DNA of 64,000 nt from Larix kaempferi (GCA_027924585.1 BSBM01000592.1:8440501-8504500), one strand, 5' to 3'; numbered from the stretch's first letter, positions 46,580 through 58,145 are shown. The notes: generated from the sequence alone by a model not told the origin. Numbers and translations are program-made.

Positions 46580-46830
46580 CCACATTAGTAAGATTCAAAA
46601 AATAAAAATGGATAAGAGCCTAAGGAAACAAGTTGATGATCCTCCCACTCTTCCCATAAAAGTAAACCTGGATCTCCATCAATAGAAGATTTTGACAATG
46701 CATCCGCCACATCATTGTTCTCACGATATGTATGTTCGATGGAGAGGGAATGGAACCTGTTAAGTAGAGTAGAAATTCCAAGGCACCAATGTTGAAGAGT
46801 AATGTTTTTGAGATTTACACATTTGTTTAA
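46580..46830 (-). pseudogene. RNase H fragment, probably from a LINE retrotransposon
   Basis: The minus strand is open across about 80 codons reading NLKNITLQHWCLGI, LLNRFHSLSIEHTYRENN and DVADALSKSSIDGDPGLLLW. The IxxxHxYRExNxxADALSK pattern is the C-terminal part of the RNase H domain found in plant LINE polyproteins, including the conserved His region and the DxLSK motif. No RT motif is seen upstream (46830 to 47100), so only this tail survives. Confidence 0.75.
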
Positions 46831-49800
46831 TTTATTATTTATGAATTGGATAATTTATATGCAAATGATTAAAAAAAAGAAAATAAACAGGTTATCCTCT
46901 CTGTAAAATATGCAACTATTACTAAAGTATAGTAAGACAATGCACATTATTCTGTCTACTATGGGATCAAAAGAAAGAATAAAATGCACATAACATCTGC
47001 CTTATCAAGAAGTAGAAACATGATATACTTAATCTCTATTTGTGTGACCCAAGAATCAAAGAGAAACATTCATCAGTCCATATAAACCAACAAGTAAGCT
47101 AGTTTGAGTTCACAGCATACACAAATGAATGTTATTAATGTGTACAAATAGGCTTAGAATTTCAAAAGAGAAAAGAGTGATAAAGAGCAATATTGTTGAG
47201 GGTATTAAAACCCCATAATAATTACCAACCTAGACAATGAATAAAATCAAAGCCAAACCCTTCATCGTATATGCCACAATAAATCATATATATGCATGCC
47301 AGACTGTAGCTAGAGAAACCCCTGCAGCTACTGATATTACTGATATATCTATGCTATTGATGGCATCATCTTTCAACATTAAAAATTTATCTTCTCTTTC
47401 TCAGGAACCACAACAATTATAAGGGTCATCTTTAATCTCATGGAATTCTAGGATTTGCCAATCGACCCGTCTTGGTGTGTTCACATAGTTAATCACACTT
47501 TCAATTGTTGTTGGATTTTCCCCTTTACAATAATGGTTAGAAAGTGACATGTGTTTTTATTAAAAATCTAGTGATTGCCCAAAAATGTACAAACTCTATA
47601 TGAAGTAGTTTTTATTTAGATGTTTTATTTTGCTAATGATATTCACTTTCCTAACATTGGCCCAAAAAAATGGTTAATAAGATAAATGCCAGCACAAATT
47701 CTCTAACACCAATACAATTTTTTTTACAGTAGTTTACATAAATAGTATCATAAAAATAAGCCCTATGTGAACATGATAGAAGGTTGCACCAATATCACAA
47801 ATTTCAAACAAATAGTTAATAATTCGGTAAAAAAAAATTGATAGACTTCGTTCATTCCCTGTATTTTATTGGACTTAAAATGTACCCTTTCATCATACTC
47901 ATGACCAAATTTTCCCATATAAATGGAAAATGTGTTCAAACTTTGTTCAAAATTTTGCATCAAATATTGGTACATCTAACTCAACTTGAAGACAACAAAC
48001 TTCTAAACAACAAACGAATCATAAAAATAAAAAAAAAGTTGTAAACTGCAAGTGTGGATATCTCAAACTCGCGGATGCCTAATAAACACGAACCTACGAT
48101 TTAAACCCCCTGAGTTAAAAATCAAAATTACTAGTACATTTCTGTTTGGTTTTGTCTGTTTGTTCCATTAGGTGATAAGGTACTATATCACCACAACTTT
48201 TGAAGAAAAAATATGGAATTTTTGGGAAGAAAAGAGCTGCGAAAAATTTAGAGAAGAATAAATTATGCCAAGGCTATCGACAACTGATAACCATTTGATG
48301 ACCATGGTAACTTTCAAGATTCGATCTTTGGCAGGGCCAGAATGTTCGCGACCCATCATGAAAATCCCATCCGAACCAAACGCCTTCTAATTTCTCAATT
48401 TCAATTCAATAAATTCCCAGATTTAGGCAAGGATTCAAGAATTAAAGTGATCTTGTTGACGTCCTCCTCAGTGATAAATGGAGGAAGCAAATCCCGATAC
48501 TCTTTGTTGTTGTTGTTGCTCTTCGTGTTGTTACTGTTGCCTCTTGGAGGCGATGAAAGAGCATAATAAAGGAGAAGAGGAGAAGGCACAAAGCAACGAT
48601 TTGACATACATCAGCAAATTAGAACCAATCAAAATTTAAATAAAATGTTTTGTTTAAATTTTATTCGATATATAATAGTGAATACATTGTTGAAACAGTG
48701 CAAAGTGTAAAAATTTATAGCCCTTCCAATCAAATTAATAATAGAAAGATGGACTATATATATCCCCTTCGGAACATAATAATGAATATTGAAGGAAGGA
48801 AATTACGTAAGTACAAAATATAACTTTCATAGTGAAATGATAATGTGCATGGAAATGCAGTTGGTTGAACTTTATTCTCATGACATGTATTGGTGTGCCA
48901 CTTAGCTTATGATATAAGAAGAGTTTCGTGGATACCATGTGCTCATGTTTCCCTTGCTTTCCTCTCTCTTCCACTTGTTAATTCATATACTCTCTTCAGG
49001 TTTCCAATGACCGTTCACATGCTTTCATTTATATTAATTCATTGTATAATTACATCATACAAGATTATAGCTCAACTTGGGAGAAAACATGAAATGTATA
49101 ACCTACTTTCTATTTATATTCTCTACTTGGATCTTGACCTTAGCTTTCATTAGTAATTTACATGACAAATATTTTTACATATACAGATTAGTTATATCCA
49201 TGGTACCGTATTTGAATTAAAGCGAAGGCATAATTACACATGAACCATGTTCAAAATAAAGAGGTCAAAATGGGGAGTTACGGTGGTAGTGATCTATGTG
49301 GTTGATCAATATGGATCATCTCAATTGAGAAATCACCACTCATCTCATTTCATGTATAAATATGGTAATTACTTAGAGATAGGGTGGTTTTTTTTTCATG
49401 ATATGACTTCACCACAAACTTAGTTGTTACCCTCGATGGAGGTTTAAACTACATATTTTGAGTATATAAACAAAAGGTCCATGTATGTATTAAGGACTTT
49501 AATGAAAATTTAGAGTTATGAGTAGATTTATGCAACCATTTGCTTGACTCGTTGTTGGGGAATGGTTTCAATCTTCGGTTGATATGCATTCTATGCATTC
49601 TAGTTTAGATAGTTCTCCCATATAAACTGATTTCTAAGTTGACAATATAGTTTCCATCTTATTAATTAGATAAATATGATGGTTTTTCCACTATATATGT
49701 TATATAATTAGTTTCCATTTCACAAAAAAAAATAGCACATAACAATTAAGTGGGGTAGGGAAGATTTTTTTTTTTTTTTTGGTAATACAATCTTTTAAGG

Positions 49801-49834
49801 AGGTTTACAAAACATAGTTTCAACTCAATTAATA
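46831..49834. other. AT-rich intergenic DNA with little structure
   Basis: Apart from the small open frame at 48401-48607, I see no coding, RNA or repeat feature. Confidence 0.45.
48401..48607 (-). CDS. Small Asn-rich open frame, possibly an exon
   Basis: The minus strand has ATG at 48607 and 68 codons: MSNRCFVPSPLLLYYALSS, then an Asn-rich run (NSNNTKSNNNNKE), then YRDLLPPFITEEDVNKI. The local sequence is less AT-rich than its surroundings. It is unrecognised: it could be a short gene, a first exon or a degraded TE-coding piece. Confidence 0.2.
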   Translation of the reverse strand: MSNRCFVPSPLLLYYALSSPPRGNSNNTKSNNNNKEYRDLLPPFITEEDVNKITLILESLPKSGNLLN

Positions 49835-50386
49835 TTAGAGGAAATTTGGGGTCTAAAATTGGCCTTATAAGAAAACGAGCTATCATAAAAACGAGTCAAC
49901 AATAATTTTTTGACGAGTTGGAATTCAAGAACCATAATTTCAATAAAATGAGTCAACTATAATGGTTGACTTGAGATATTTGTCATAAAAAACTATTTTT
50001 TTGTTCGTATTTTCAACATATCTCCTTGTGTTTTTACTCAAATTTCGAGCGGGAACACTCATTGGATGCGGAACTAAATTCTTCATCCAACGAGTACCCA
50101 CACTACATACTTTTGACAGACCCCGCTGCCCCATCATGTTTTCAGGTATTTCTTGTTTTGGGGGCAGTGGAGTCCGTCAAAAGCATGCAATGTGGATACT
50201 CACAAGTTCTCCACTTGAAATTTGAGTAAAAACATAGAAATATATGTTGAAAAACGAACCAAAAAAATAGTTTTTTTTTTTTTTTTTTCCTTCAAAATTA
50301 ATAAATATTATTTTATTATTATAACTAATATTTCATTATTTCATTATTTTTTTTAAAAAACCTATTTTAGACTTTAAATTCCCTGT
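49835..50386. mobile_element. Foldback TIR element related to the one at 23269
   Basis: The left end (TTAGAGGAAATTTGGGG, TCTAAAATTGGCC, TTATAAGAAAAC) matches the ends of the 23269-24458 element. The right end (CCTATTTTAG at 50361 to TTCCCTG at 50385) is a diverged inverted copy. The interior is a long stem-loop (49987-50275). No protein is encoded. Confidence 0.65.
49987..50275. repeat. Inverted repeat with about 130-bp arms inside the foldback element
   Basis: The outer arm AAAACTATTTTTTTGTTCGT (49987) pairs with 50275 leftward. The inner arm ACTTTTGACAGACCCCGCTG (from about 50108) pairs with GGGGCAGTGGAGTCCGTCAAAAG (50161-50183). The loop is about 50133-50160. Pairing is interrupted around TTCGAGCGGGAACACTC. 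Confidence 0.85.
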
Positions 50387-50436
50387 CACATTTAATTTGA
50401 TAAATAAAATAAAATACAACTATATTTCAATTCCTT

Positions 50437-50547
50437 TTCGCATATTGATTCTAGTTCCATCCAAAAACATTTTTTTGACATTTTACAATATTCGCATATT
50501 GATTCTAGTTCCATCCAAAAACATTTTTTTGACATTTTACAAAATTC
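50437..50547 (+). repeat. 54-bp tandem duplication
   Basis: CGCATATTGATTCTAGTTCC occurs at 50439 and 50493 with identical downstream sequence. A weak third start (CATATTGATTTCATTT) follows at about 50586. Confidence 0.9.
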
Positions 50548-50774
50548 ATAATGGCAAATTTGTACCCAACCATTTTCCCTTCAACATATTGATTTCATTT
50601 TGACAATTTAACCGATGCATGTATCTCCCCCAAAAGGGCCAACGTGTGTTTATTTCATCAATTCACTTAGATCAAAACATAAAAAGGACTAAGTTAATAA
50701 TTAATTATAAAGGTAGCTAAGAGGTCTACTTTAGTTAGACATTGATTCTTTGGGAACTAGATAAAAAGAACCTT

Positions 50775-51094
50775 AAAGTAGATTTTTTTCAGTTTGCACT
50801 TAAAAGTCACCAATATTGATAATCAATTAGTAATTATGTGTATATTCTTATTTTTTAGTGCTATTTTTTTTTTTTCTGAGAATTTGGTTTAGAGATAAGT
50901 TATAGATTTCGTACTTTAATGTTTTAAAATAAAAATAAAGTAGATTTTTTTCAGTTTGCACTTAAAAGTCACCAATATTGATAATCAATTAGTAATTATG
51001 TGTATATTCTTATTTTTTAGTGTTATTTTTTTTCTGAGAGTTTGGTTTAAAGATAAGTTATAGATTTCGTACTTTAATGTTTTAAAATAAAAAT
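50775..51094 (+). repeat. 162-bp tandem duplication
   Basis: Copy one 50775-50936 and copy two 50937-51094 start AAAGTAGATTTTTTTCAG and end TTTTAAAATAAAAAT. They differ mainly in a T-run length and a few bases, so the duplication is fairly recent. Confidence 0.93.
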
Positions 51095-52246
51095 ATGACT
51101 TTGGAGTTAGGCTTTTGAATTTATCACTAGGATTTATCACTATGAGCTTCGTATCTCCCAATTTTCAGGATGAATGGTTACCAATTCAAAGTTGCAAAAC
51201 ATTTGCTTACTTTTAGCTTCTCTTATGAGTTTAGTTATCGGTTTTGAATATACTTTTCTTTTCTCTATTTATATGTTTATAAATTTGTTTATAGGTTGGA
51301 TGTGTCATGTATTGCACTAATTTAAACAAAACAAAAACACATACCATTCCTTTCTCAATTCCCATTTCCTTAAGCAGTATACACATGTAGTTTATTTTTG
51401 CAATTTTAATTCAACAATTTCCTTTCATAATTATTAAAATATTTATTTCGAGATTTATAATTAGATTTACTTTTGCAACTTTCAACTTTTTCATACACTA
51501 TCATTACTTAGAATAGTTTCAATTTGCAAAGTAGATTTCTAAAAAGTTTAAAGTTGTAAACTCTCTAGATAAGAAACATGCCCATCAATGAACGGTCCTA
51601 TCTTTTATGCTGTTAAATTGGTAAGTGGGTTCATGTACTCTACTTCTAAGACATTGTTGTTCAATTGGTAAGTGGGTTCATGTACTCTATTTCTGAGATA
51701 TTGTTAATGATTTGACAGAGTTGTGGTTTAAAGAGTGGTTCCCTACTAAAGGAATATTTACACACATGGTATCATTATTCTTGTGTAACAATCTAATCAA
51801 GAACTTGTACATAAAATTAACATATAGTTATGTTAAAAACAAGATTACAATTTATACAATCTTCTTTCAACAACTTTTACTCAGCATATCATATTTCCTC
51901 TCAAAAATTTATTTCACTTTACCAACTCAAAATCCCCTTTTGGCGAGACAATACCCAGGGAAAGAATGACCATACAACAAGTTGTAGGGTTCTCATCATA
52001 TTTTCTGCGTTTGCGACAAAATCATCAACAATGCCCTAATTGGTGACCATACTAGGGAGATTCACAAATATTTTTAGTTTAATTATAACCTTGTGATTAA
52101 AAATCTGCTATAAGTTAGTGTTCTAAATAACACTCATGTGCACCATTTTTGTTTAATCAAGTTTTTGAGTAATGATTTCTAAGAGTTGTTGCAAATTTAC
52201 ATGGCGATGATGACCAAAACTTGTTATGTACCAAATCCAAAAATAA

Positions 52247-52250
<4 letters not shown>
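51095..52250. other. AT-rich sequence, no gene seen
   Basis: Contains a 47-bp direct duplication (ATTGGTAAGTGGGTTCATG at 51617 and 51664). Part of the right side may be the LTR of the minus-strand chromovirus, whose LTR would start at 52522 and run leftward, but I cannot find its far end. Confidence 0.4.
51617..51710 (+). repeat. 47-bp direct duplication
   Basis: ATTGGTAAGTGGGTTCATG and the following TACTCTA, TTCT, AGA, ATTGTT order occur twice, offset 47. Confidence 0.85.

Positions 52251-52290
<40 letters not shown>
52251..52290 (+). repeat. (GA)20 microsatellite
   Basis: Uninterrupted GA dinucleotides over 40 bp. Confidence 0.98.
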
Positions 52291-52292
<2 letters not shown>

Positions 52293-52522
52293 CAACACCT
52301 TGAGAGTGAGATAAAAAGATGAATAAGAAGCCTCATTAGGGGGAAGCCTCCTTTTTCAATGTATCAAATCTACAAGACAAGATGAGATGATCACTAAAGC
52401 TAGGTATCCTTGGTATACAAAGGAGACAAAGCTTACAGTTACAATTAAGGTCCCTGTTGACCAATAAAGACAATACTGATATAATAATAGAAATGTAATG
52501 TCATAATAAATAGGGATTAACA

Positions 52523-53289
52523 TTCCCCTCCCCTTCAAAGAACGGTTGTCCTCAACACTTGATTATATGTGGAAGCTTTTGTGTGAAGAACTCATATTCC
52601 ATGTCGCCTCTTCTATTGGAAAGTTCTTTCACTCTATGAGGTACTTAGAAATTTCTCAATTATGCAGTTTCTTCATTTATGTGTCAAGGATTGTTTCATG
52701 TTCTAGTATCACTTTCCCTTTTTCATCAGTCTCTAGAAAAATATTATGGACTAGGATCTTGTCACTAATTTCCTATTTTAGGCAAGAAACATGGATTACT
52801 AGATGTACACGTGAAGATGGAGGAAAATCCAATTTGTAAGCCATACTTCCAATCCTCTATAACACCTTATAGGGACCATAGTACTTTGGTGCTAATTTAT
52901 TGTCCTTCTTTTGCTTCTTGATGGACATCTATTTGTATGGTTGTGTCTTGAAAAACACCCAATCCCCTACTTCAAATTTTCTTTCACTACAATGTTGAAC
53001 TACTTGTTGTTTCATCCTATTTTGTGCTATAGCCAAGTTGTCCTTCAATAGTTGGAGAACCTCTTGTTGGTGCTCTATGTAATTCTCCACTTATTGGAGC
53101 TTAGATTTCTCTTTCAAGGATTATGTGATTGATGGAGAATGATAGCCATAAAGTGCCATAAATGGGGATATTTTTGATGAAGTATGGAAGGATTTGTTAC
53201 CACCACCCTGTGAAAAAAAACCACTTGATCCATTGTGTTTGTTTATTGGATGCAAAGCAATGAACATACCATTCTGTTGGCAGGCGGTT
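52523..53289 (-). pseudogene. Ty3/gypsy chromovirus integrase C-terminus and chromodomain, truncated
   Basis: Read on the minus strand from 53289: CFASNKQTQWIKW, SPFMALYGYHSPSI, NYIEHQQEVLQLLKDNLAIA, NRMKQQVVQHCSERKFEVGD, KYYGPYKVL, MAYKLDFPPSSRVH and HVSCLK, the gypsy integrase tail. A chromodomain end, EISKYLIE then PIEEATW (about 52640-52580), follows. Chromodomains steer integration towards marked chromatin. A polypurine tract (AAGGGGAGGGGAA on minus, 52535-52523) and a TGTTAATCCC start follow, so the 3' LTR would begin at 52522 and run left. Stops are frequent. At 53289 the integrase is cut in its NR-x-x-E region by the next element; the rest should lie beyond the window. Confidence 0.88.
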
Positions 53290-53528
53290 TGATGAGTCAT
53301 CATCGTAGCATCGCGAATGTTACGATACCGCGAAAGAAGGAAAGCATCGAAGCAACGTGACAAGTATTTTTGTAGTTTTGGGTCATTTAGACCACACTAT
53401 GGGGTTTTTTTGGGTCATTTGACCGCATTTTGTGGGACCTTGGGTTAGTTGTTGTAAAGTTTGTTAAGAAGTAGTTAGGTGGTTGCCTAAGTGGGCCATA
53501 ATTGTAAAGGCGTAAGCCTCACGTAACC

Positions 53529-53536
53529 TATAAATA
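53529..53536 (+). promoter_or_regulatory. TATA box of the large element's 5' LTR
   Basis: CCTATAAATAGATG, about 240 bp after the inferred LTR start, is a standard U3 promoter position. Confidence 0.6.
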
Positions 53537-53953
53537 GATGTAGGTTGATTAGTGTTGAGAGGAATCTGGGAGAAGCATATGAATGTGAAATCTTGATCGT
53601 GATCCGAGTGGAAGACTAAGCATTTTGTTGTACCTGGGTTTTTGCGGAGATAATATGATGTGACAGAGTTTTTGAGCAGAACCTTTGTGTCGTTTCCATC
53701 TTTCTATGGTAAATGCATTATGCGATATGAATTTGTGAATGATGCGATGTTTTCTTGCTGCAATTAATGCTTTACTGTTATATCTGTTGCAATAATGATT
53801 CTATGAATGTTAAGATCTGTTGAATAATATCGCAATTATGCTTAATGCCTGAGTTAAATGCTTAGTTATCCTTTTAAATGTTGCGATAAGTTAATTAATT
53901 GATGCACAACATCCTCCTTCATTCGGCGGAAACATGGTTCCGTCAACTCTCCC

Positions 53954-54560
53954 TTGAACATCTCGGGTGAGACCTTATCTCGGGCTGATGCTCAGGGAGA
54001 TCGCGGTGGGTTGGTGTCGACAGCGTGTGGAACCCCTGTTGACTGGGACTGTGTCAACAAATGGTTCCATTGCCGGGACCATAGCATGAAGGGAAAGAAG
54101 GATATGTTGTGGCATTTGACGAAACCAGAAATACAAGACTAGTTCAATCAGAAGTTGCAAGAGTTTGCTGAAAAAGAAAACCAGAACCCTCAGCTGACGA
54201 CAGATCAATGGTTGGAGAGGTACATTCACGACGGACCACATGAATACTTTTTCTGTGAATTCCCAATCATCTTGTTTGAGTGGTTGGCAAAATTGACCTT
54301 CCAGAAGAGGAACTTCCAAGCTGGTGAGCTGACAGCCTAGACCCCATAACTGATCCAAGAACTACAGGAAGTCGACAACAAAGCGTCGCGGGTTGTCGAA
54401 GTTTGGATTGAAATCATACTAGAAGGGTATATCACTGAATTTGTGGTTGATACGAACAAATCCTATAGTGAAGCTGAAAGATATTTCTTCCACGGACCTA
54501 GGGTAGGTTTCTGTTGTCGCTACAGTTGTCCATTAAAATTCTCATTTGCGAGAAGGGCAT
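53954..54560 (+). pseudogene. Open region upstream of gag in the large element
   Basis: One frame reads about 200 codons with a few stops (54140, 54338, 54347). Landmarks are VNKWFHCRDHSMKGKKDMLW, DQWLERYIHDGPHEYFFCEF and RVVEVWIEIILEGYITEFV. It is in the same frame as the gag that begins near 54656, so it could be an N-terminal extension of gag or a separate ORF. I recognise no domain. The start at 53954 is the first ATG of the frame and is a guess. Confidence 0.45.
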
Positions 54561-54655
54561 ATTGAAGATGCATTTGGATCAGTTAAAACCCTGGTGGGCG
54601 GAGGTCGTGGGTACTGCGATAGCAGGGGGGAGGTACATGGAATGATAAGGGGTAG

Positions 54656-55665
54656 ATGGGTGCAGGTCACGACGAGACTATGATGGAAGATAGGGAAGAG
54701 AGTGGTATTACGAGGGGAGGAGCAAGGTTTCGACAGGAAAAGAGGCAGAGGACAGGAGAAGGTCCTGCTGCGATCAAAATGCAAGACCATGAAGGAAGAC
54801 CACACGGGATGAAGCGACCTCACAGTCCTAACAAGGACAACCAGGATACACCCATGATAGAGGTAGGACCAAACCCCAGTTGCAACGTGCCCACACCTCC
54901 GCTCACTATCTCTCAACTAGTAATAAATACAACTTCGACACCACCATGTTCATCAGGTCCACAAAACTTGATTACTAATAGCTCAACGACTGGAGGAAGG
55001 AAGCCCAGGATGGCGGGCGAGGATACAAAGTTACCGTTGTTCCATGGAAATGGAACAGATAATCTTGAGCAGTATTGGTTTTTATGTGAAGCGGTATGGA
55101 TTGTAAAGCAAATTACTAATGATAATGCTAAGAAAGGACAATTGGCGACAACCCTTCGGGGTCGTGCATTAGACTGGTTCATGAAGTTTGTGCAGGTTCC
55201 TGTAGGCCCTCTAGAAAATATGTTGGATGAAGTTCGAGCTGGATTGATTGCCGAGTTCAAAAAACCCAAGTCTGAAGAACAGTATATTACTGAACTAAAA
55301 GAGATTAAGCAGTATCCCAATGAAACTGTGTGGGATTTTGACCAGCGATTCAAGACATTGATGGCGAGGGTCAGTTTCAACATGAGCACTGTCCAACACA
55401 AAGAATGGTTCATTGCGGCCTCGCTCCCACACCGATTGGTGAGAACGTAGCTGGTATGTCGCAGATCCAAACCCTGTTGGCTAACTTGACTATACAGCTG
55501 CAAGACCTGAAGAAGGGTAAAGAACAACGCGAGGAAGAGTGGTGTACACGGTGTCGCAGAGAGGGGCATACTAAGGATAATTTCCCAGACTTCTGCAATT
55601 ATCTGATTTCAGGAGCACCGAATCCATTGAACGACGACGATATGTCGTGGTGTCGCATCTGCTAA
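54656..55665 (+). pseudogene. Gag capsid region of the large element
   Basis: After a charged low-complexity N-terminus the capsid core begins near 55020: KLPLFHGNGTDNLEQYWFLC, QLATTLRGRALDWFMKF, AEFKKPKSEEQYITELKEIK and TVWDFDQRFKTLMARVSF. This is a Retrotrans_gag domain. The frame breaks around 55405-55450 and continues one frame over with MSQIQTLLANLTIQLQDLKK and the first zinc knuckle. Gag packages the element RNA into particles. Confidence 0.87.
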
Positions 55666-56410
55666 GTATATGGACACCGCCACGAGGAGTGTCAATACAT
55701 GCAAAAGATGGTCACAAAATCGATGAATCTATATTGTACATTCTGCAAGTCAGTGGGACACGAAGACAAGGACTGTCGGGCGTATGGGTTTCTTCAGGAG
55801 AGAGCGTACGATGCATTTTATGTGAAGGACGACCAACGTGCCGTACAACAATTGCAACCGCAGCCATAGGTAGCCCAGCCGCTACCTCAACCGCAGGTGC
55901 AGTTTGTACCGCAGCAACAACCATAGTAGTTTATGCCGCAATATGCTCCAATGCAAATGGCTCTGTAGTAGCCACAGTACGTTCAACAACCACAGTATGT
56001 GCAACAAGGGCAAGGCATGCAACCAAATCCTATGTAGCAACAGTTCAATCAACCACAGTACCAGCAGCAGGGAGGATTATGGGGAGGACGCGGTAGTGGA
56101 TTTGGTCACGGAGGAGGATAAGGAGGTCGAGGACCTGTTCAGTGTTATAATTGCGGTGTGTGGGGACACTACCAGCGATATTTCCCACAATTGCAGACAC
56201 AGTGTACGTTTTGTTTTATTACAGATCACACTTTTGAAAACTGTCCGCAGTTGATTGCGCGATGGAAAGCGGGGAATGTTCCGCAACTGCAGAACCAGAA
56301 TCAAGTACAGAAACCAGTGCAGAATCAAGGTCAGCAACCGGTGCAGAATCAGAACCAGCGTCCGAATCAGAATGCCACTCAGAATGTGACCAACCTAGGA
56401 ATCCACCACT
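55540..56410 (+). pseudogene. Gag nucleocapsid with five CCHC-type zinc knuckles and a Gln-rich linker
   Basis: Five knuckle-like modules can be read: CTRCRREGHTKDNF (last Cys lost), CRIC-x-VYGHRHEEC, CTFCKSVGHEDKDC, CYNCGVWGHYQRYF (last Cys lost) and CTFCFITDHTFENC. Between the third and fourth lies a Gln/Pro-rich linker, and Gln/Asn-rich sequence follows the fifth. Six TAG codons in the linker (55867, 55924, 55927, 55966, 55969 and 56035) sit where Gln would be expected. Most gypsy gags have one or two knuckles. Confidence 0.75.
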
Positions 56411-56849
56411 GAATCAGACTCAGGGTGCGACTATTGCGACAATTTATGCAGAGCCAAGGACACAATATGCTGCTATCACAGTTATCACTCGGGGAGGTAC
56501 AACAACAGGAGAGGATAGCCCACATCCACTCATCCGGTTAGCAGGATAGAAGAAGGTGTCGTTTAACATTGATTCCGAGCGTGATGCATTCTTTTAGGCA
56601 CGTCGTGCGATGGACAAAGATCACGGTAAGGCCATTATTTGTGATATGCCTCCTTTTTCTTATGCCACTTCAGAGGTAGGTCCATCGCGACAGTTTGGGG
56701 CCTTGCAGATATTTTTGGAGAGTTGTTTATCGCTAGCCATGGATCCAGATGCTCTTGTTGAGCTTGAAGGGCTGTTGCAACGACCAGCCAGGGGATGGCA
56801 AGAGTCCACAGTAAACTCCTTACAGAGGCAGAAGATAGGTAAGGAGATG

Positions 56850-57240
56850 CGTATGAACATTCAAATTGGAGACTATGAGGTTAATTCAGTTATTCTGGAT
56901 CTTGGTTAGGATGTCAACATCTTAACCAAGCAAGCCTGACAGAGAATGGGGATTCCCACGCTGACTTGGTCTCCCGTACAGCTTCGGATGGCTAATTAGG
57001 CCAAGGTGACACCGATTGGGAAAGTTCCACATTTGTTCGTGGACATCGAGGGAATGAAGACATACGCCGACTTCGATGTCATCGAAGTAGTTGAAGGGGG
57101 AAGCTCCTATCCCGCATTGTTGGGGATTGGCTGGGCTAACGACAGTGCAATAGTAATCAAATTTAAGAAGTGGATGATGAATTTTGAAAACAGCGATCTC
57201 AGAGTCATCGCCCCATTGGATCCGGCTGAGGGACGCAGGT
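56850..57240 (+). pseudogene. Aspartic protease domain of the large element
   Basis: MRMNIQIGDYEVNSVILDLG carries an active-site triad D-L-G in place of the usual D-S/T-G, then a TAG, then DVNILTKQ. YPALLGIGWANDSAIVIKF forms the second conserved block. The D-L-G form is, from memory, typical for a subset of plant gypsy elements, so it is probably ancestral and not damage. There are stops at 56909, 56938 and 56998. Confidence 0.75.
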
Positions 57241-57369
57241 ATATTGAACCAGTAAAAGATGAATATCCCAGCAGATGGGACCATGCATACAATATTTCCG
57301 AAGATTATACTCATCCGACTGCCGACAGTGAGCTTGGGTGGCGTAGCTTTAGCTCTGCATCTTTCGACT

Positions 57370-58145
57370 CTGATGACACGTCAAAGAATTGGCAGAACCG
57401 CCTGCATGAGGTGTCACTCCACAAATATGGTTTAGTCACGCAGTCATTATGTCATGTTGCGACTGAGACTGTTGCACTACCAGTGTACGAAGGGTTTCCC
57501 GGCTTGTCTGATTTTCTTGTGGCGTTCGAAGAAAAAGTTTCAGAACCACATCGATTGCTGGCATTGGAGGAAGCACTGAAGGCTGCTTCAGCACGTTGGT
57601 GGTTGACACATAAGAAGTCGATCACAGGGTGGCCGCAGTGCCGTAGATTGATGGCAGTTCGCTTTGGCGATATCGAAGTTTACCACATAGGGAAATATGA
57701 TGGTCGGACTGACCTTGACAGTCAAATGATGGAATGTCAGATGTTGTGGACATCGCGACCCAAGGATGAGCGGGTCCATGCCTTCATCCATATGCTGGAT
57801 GACATGCCGGGATCATGGTATACTGCCACTGAATTGCGAGGAGAAATTACCACATGGTTAGAGTTGACAGTTTGTTTTACTCATACGTTCAGCTTCGCGG
57901 ATGCCAACCTGGATGTCCATAATGCTTTGCAGCTCATCCGAGACGTAGTTCTGAAGGTTGTTCCGGTGGCATATCCTGCAGATCCGCATACGCACTGCAA
58001 GATGCAATCCATGATGGAATGTCATAATATCACTGGTGGGCCAGAAGATAGTGATGATCCATGGAATGTCAATATTTCGGAATCCGAAGGAAGTCGCGAT
58101 GTTGTAGCACCTAATGCACAACTGATCCGATTAGTCAACCGTTGA
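57370..58145 (+). pseudogene. Second gag-like domain between protease and reverse transcriptase
   Basis: This lies in a 379-codon frame (57006-58145) without stops that continues from the protease. It reads LPVYEGFPGLSDFLVAFEEK, LEEALKAASARWWLTHKK, SITGWPQCRRLMAVRFGDIE, DERVHAFIHMLDDMPGSWY and TTWLELTVCFTHTFSF. The layout (F-x-G, helix, ALK...A-x-x-WW, W...F, then a WY...L block) follows the capsid plan of Retrotrans_gag proteins. It is not a copy of the gag at 55 kb. It is the longest uninterrupted frame in the pol half. An alternative is a linker unique to this family. Confidence 0.6.

Noticed and set aside
54913-55569. 218-codon minus-strand frame opposite gag
   Set aside because: It overlaps the recognisable gag domain on the plus strand, has no known motif and is best explained as an antisense shadow.
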